Positions 13,362 through 15,307 of a stretch of DNA of 15,307 bases are shown piece after piece. The stretch's first letter is position 1. Each line of letters begins with the position of its first letter. Source of the DNA: Pseudomonadota bacterium. GTDB lineage: Bacteria > Pseudomonadota > Gammaproteobacteria > Xanthomonadales > Xanthomonadaceae. The stretch is from NCBI GenBank assembly GCA_023394655.1, contig JAEXAG010000152.1, positions 1 through 15,307 of the forward strand, read 5' to 3'. The notes beneath the pieces are model-generated. The model did no database searches. It saw nothing but the letters and a program-made list of their open reading frames with translations, and was not told where the DNA came from. The translations under genes were made by a program, and so were the position numbers.

Positions 13362-14376
13362 TGGGTTCAAGGCCCGCACCCAACTTCGGGATCAGCCGCA
13401 TGTAGATCACCGAAGCCACTAGCTCGACCATTGTTTGCGTCACGATGATGGCGGGCAGAACGGGGATAGCTGCCGGCACGGCCAAGGCCAACGGCAGCAC
13501 CACCAGGGAATTGCGCGTGCCGGCACTGAACGCTACGGCCCGGCCGGCCGGAGCATCGAGCCGCAATAGCCTTGCGACCGCCCAACCAATGAGGGGGGCA
13601 ACCACCGCGAACGCCATATACAGCGGAATCACTTGCAAAGCGGCATCGATGGCGGCCCCAAGCTGCGGCATCATCGCAGCCACAACAATGAACAGAACCA
13701 GCGCCGTCGCCGGCACTGGTAGCAGGCCCAGACCTGCCGCAACACGCTGGCCGCCCCCGCTGCGCGCCGCCCACAACTGCACCAGGGCGGCCAGCGCAAG
13801 AGGAATGGCGATCAGCCACACGAACGCATGAACAAACGGGCCAAGCTGCACCAGCCCGGCCGCCGCGTCCCCCAAGAACACGCGCAGGTAAACCGGCAAC
13901 AAGAGCATTTGCGTGAGGAGTAGTGCCGGGGTGGACGCTAGCAGCAGCCGAGCGTCGGCGCGGCCGATGTGGGAGAACGTCACCACGTAATCGATGCATG
14001 GCGTCAACAAGACAAACAGCACCCCGAGCCTCACCATCGGGTCTGCTGGCAGGAATTGCATCAGGAGCGCGACCAGCAGCGGCAGCACCAGAAAGTTGGT
14101 GATCAGCAGCGCGCTCAGAAAGCGAATGCGGGTGAAAGCGCGGCCCAGGTCGGCAAGCGGCACCTGCAAAAAGGTGACGAACAGCATCAGGGCCAGCGCA
14201 GGGTTGATTGCCGTTTCCAGCGCGGCGGTGCCCGGTACCAGGAGCGCGACGGCCGCCGCGGCAATGACGGCCGCGAAGTAGGTAATGACTTGATGATGTT
14301 CGAGACGATCTCGAAGGTTCGATGAGTTGGTCAAGCTGGCCTCTTGGTCATTTGGTATACGCAAACGCCTCCCCAT
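13330..14376 (-). CDS. ACR3/bile-acid:sodium-symporter-type transporter, probable arsenite exporter
   Basis: 348-residue membrane protein with about 10 hydrophobic segments, of the bile-acid:sodium symporter/ACR3 superfamily often annotated as arsenic resistance protein. Cys127 in LLTPCIDYVVTFSHIG matches the conserved cysteine position that ACR3 needs for arsenite export (PCTAMV in classical ACR3). GTRNSLVVLPLALAV in the C-terminal half is the second half-repeat motif. It is not a classical ACR3, as the flanking residues differ, so the substrate is inferred from the ars context. ATG 14376 gives the longest form without a clear ribosome site. TTG 14334 has AAGAGG 5 bases upstream and may be the true start, because membrane similarity begins after residue 30. 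Confidence 0.8.
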   Translation of the reverse strand: MGRRLRIPNDQEASLTNSSNLRDRLEHHQVITYFAAVIAAAAVALLVPGTAALETAINPALALMLFVTFLQVPLADLGRAFTRIRFLSALLITNFLVLPLLVALLMQFLPADPMVRLGVLFVLLTPCIDYVVTFSHIGRADARLLLASTPALLLTQMLLLPVYLRVFLGDAAAGLVQLGPFVHAFVWLIAIPLALAALVQLWAARSGGGQRVAAGLGLLPVPATALVLFIVVAAMMPQLGAAIDAALQVIPLYMAFAVVAPLIGWAVARLLRLDAPAGRAVAFSAGTRNSLVVLPLALAVPAAIPVLPAIIVTQTMVELVASVIYMRLIPKLGAGLEPINERAARSRR

Positions 14377-14469
14377 AGCCTGGCGGCAAAAAGGTCAGAC
14401 GCAATGTCAGTTCGCCCGCGCCATGTCTGGGTTGCTAACCCGCCATTTCCGTTCCATTCGGTGTCGACC

Positions 14470-14507
14470 GCTCGACCCGATTTTCCGTTTCACTGGCCTC
14501 AGACCTC
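14470..14507 (-). repeat. Tn3-family-like terminal inverted repeat
   Basis: Read on the minus strand from 14507 inward: GAGGTCTGAGGCCAGTGAAA then CGGAAAATCGGG. From memory, the Tn3 terminal repeat starts GGGGTCTGACGCTCAGTGGA then ACGAAAACTC, so most positions agree with one or two indels. The outer end is at 14507 and the element it bounds would extend leftward, over the ars locus. No matching partner repeat was seen to the left. It is 22 bp from the TnpT remnant. Confidence 0.5.
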
Positions 14508-14529
14508 GATAGCAGCGCGCTGGCGCCGC

Positions 14530-15120
14530 CTACTTCATCGCCGCTCGCTCTGCCTTACCCGGGTGCGGTCCCGGTTCCGATGCGGGACTGAAGCGTTCCA
14601 GGAGCTCCTGGGTTGCACCCAGCCGGGCACTGACCCGCGCGGCCTCCGCCTCGGCGCGCTGCCGTTGAGTGCGTTCCTGGTCCAGCGCATCACGCGCACC
14701 GGTCAATTCGCTCTGCAGCGCGTCCAACCGATGTGTGTCGTCGGTCCAGCGTGCCTGCAGGGCGGAGTGTTCGGCAGCCATCAGCTGCAGTCTATCCAGC
14801 TCCTGTTGCTGCCGCCCGGCTTCCTCGCGGGCTTGGCGCACGTCCTGCTCCAATCGCCCATTGAGTTCAAGCAGCCGCCCGGCTTCGCGATTGAGCTGCA
14901 GCAGCTCGTGGTTCTTGGCGGTCAGCGTCTCGTTAGCCTGGCGCAGCGCGACCTGCAACTCCTGCACCTGCTGCTCGTGCCGACGCTGCTCCTGCTCGCG
15001 CTGCTCCCGCACCGAGGTGCGGTAGTGCTCCAGCGCTTCGCGTGCGTGCTGGTGCTTCTCCTCCAGCGAGCGGGCGTGCGCCTCGTGCTCGGCCACCCGG
15101 AGGGTCGGCAGGGATTCGTG
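14530..15120 (-). pseudogene. 5'-truncated TnpT-like coiled-coil protein
   Basis: Minus-strand frame, about 197 codons, ending at TAG 14530-14532. It is almost entirely coiled coil (EEKHQHAREALEHYRTSV, QREQEQRRHEQQVQELQ, LLELNGRLEQDVRQAREE), with an acidic/polar tail ending HPGKAERAAMK. Composition and motifs match the C-terminal part of TnpT/KfrA-like proteins, but it differs from the intact tnpT at 6907-7884, so it derives from another element. Similarity seems to begin around ESLPTLRVAEHE (about 15117); the frame reaches a stop at 15142, and the N-terminal KfrA_N DNA-binding domain is missing. A GTG at 15096 could start a short product, but function is unlikely. Confidence 0.7.
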
Positions 15121-15307
15121 TAAAAAACGGCCAAAGGTGAGCTAACTGCCTGTCATAGCTGACTTTCTTGGCCGCTCCACCCACGCGTCAGAACGGAGCA
15201 TTTCTTCTTCGAGGACCGGACAACGGGCCGTAACTCGTTATTTCACCTCGTCCCGGTAACTCCGCCAAGCCATGCGGAGTACCCGAGCGGAGGACCGCAG
15301 AAACATC
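15121..15307. other. No recognisable gene at the right edge
   Basis: 187 bp upstream of the truncated TnpT. No frame gives a recognisable protein and no clear repeat matches other parts of the window. It is presumably the DNA joined to the TnpT fragment when its 5' part was lost. Confidence 0.4.

Noticed and set aside
12363..13379. Minus-strand 338-codon open frame opposite arsH and arsC
   Set aside because: Antisense shadow of two well-identified genes, with no recognisable protein features.
1..15307. CRISPR arrays, tRNA or rRNA genes
   Set aside because: No regularly spaced repeats, no cloverleaf-like tRNA sequence and no rRNA signature were seen anywhere in the window.

Overview
The window looks like a chromosomal segment of a high-GC gammaproteobacterium, probably Lysobacterales (Xanthomonadaceae/Rhodanobacteraceae-like). 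This rests on uniformly G/C-ending codons and on the style of the GalU, RarA, CysK and CysB proteins; it is an inference, not a database result. An ordinary chromosomal part (1-6195) is followed by an accessory part (about 6196-15307) made of transposon recombination genes, gene fragments and an arsenic-resistance locus.

Chromosomal part. A polysaccharide-type nucleotide-sugar 4,6-dehydratase (left end cut by the window) is followed 3 bp later by galU, a two-gene envelope-sugar operon. Next come an exported protein of unknown function and rarA. The rarA 3' end overlaps by 73 bp the convergent cysteine synthase gene cysK. cysK is divergent from a CysB-type LysR regulator, with 102 bp between them, so the regulator probably controls the synthase.

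Boundary. Sixteen bases after the cysB stop lies a 28-bp sequence with the 11+6+11 architecture and conserved inner arms of a XerC/XerD (dif-type) site. Everything to its right is mobile or cargo DNA, so it is a good candidate for an attachment site or a displaced dif.

Mobile part. A frameshifted C-terminal remnant of an IS3-family transposase is followed by a divergent gene pair. One gene encodes a KfrA_N/coiled-coil DNA-binding protein and the other an intact tyrosine recombinase. This matches the TnpT/TnpS cointegrate-resolution module of Tn4651-type Tn3-family transposons; no tnpA is in the window. The 104-bp gap between them carries inverted repeats, including a 7+7+7 candidate crossover core. 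Six bases after tnpS lies the broken C-terminus of a second, related recombinase. At the right end lie a 5'-truncated second TnpT and a Tn3-like terminal repeat. The region is therefore a patchwork of at least two such elements.

Arsenic locus (9351-14376). From one divergent control region, arsR-arsB-arsC(LMW-phosphatase type)-gap' runs leftward and arsH-arsC(glutaredoxin type) runs rightward. An ACR3/bile-acid-symporter-type transporter gene converges on the latter. The locus combines two unrelated arsenate reductases, two unrelated efflux carriers and an ArsH oxidase. The gap gene of the ArsJ/1-arseno-3-phosphoglycerate pathway is cut off soon after its catalytic cysteine and arsJ is absent, so that branch is probably dead. 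Oddities include overlapping, apparently leaderless arsR and arsH promoters around an 8-bp palindrome, a CC-x5-C tail on ArsH resembling the cysteine cluster of the local ArsR, and loss of the usual third redox cysteine in the LMW-type ArsC.
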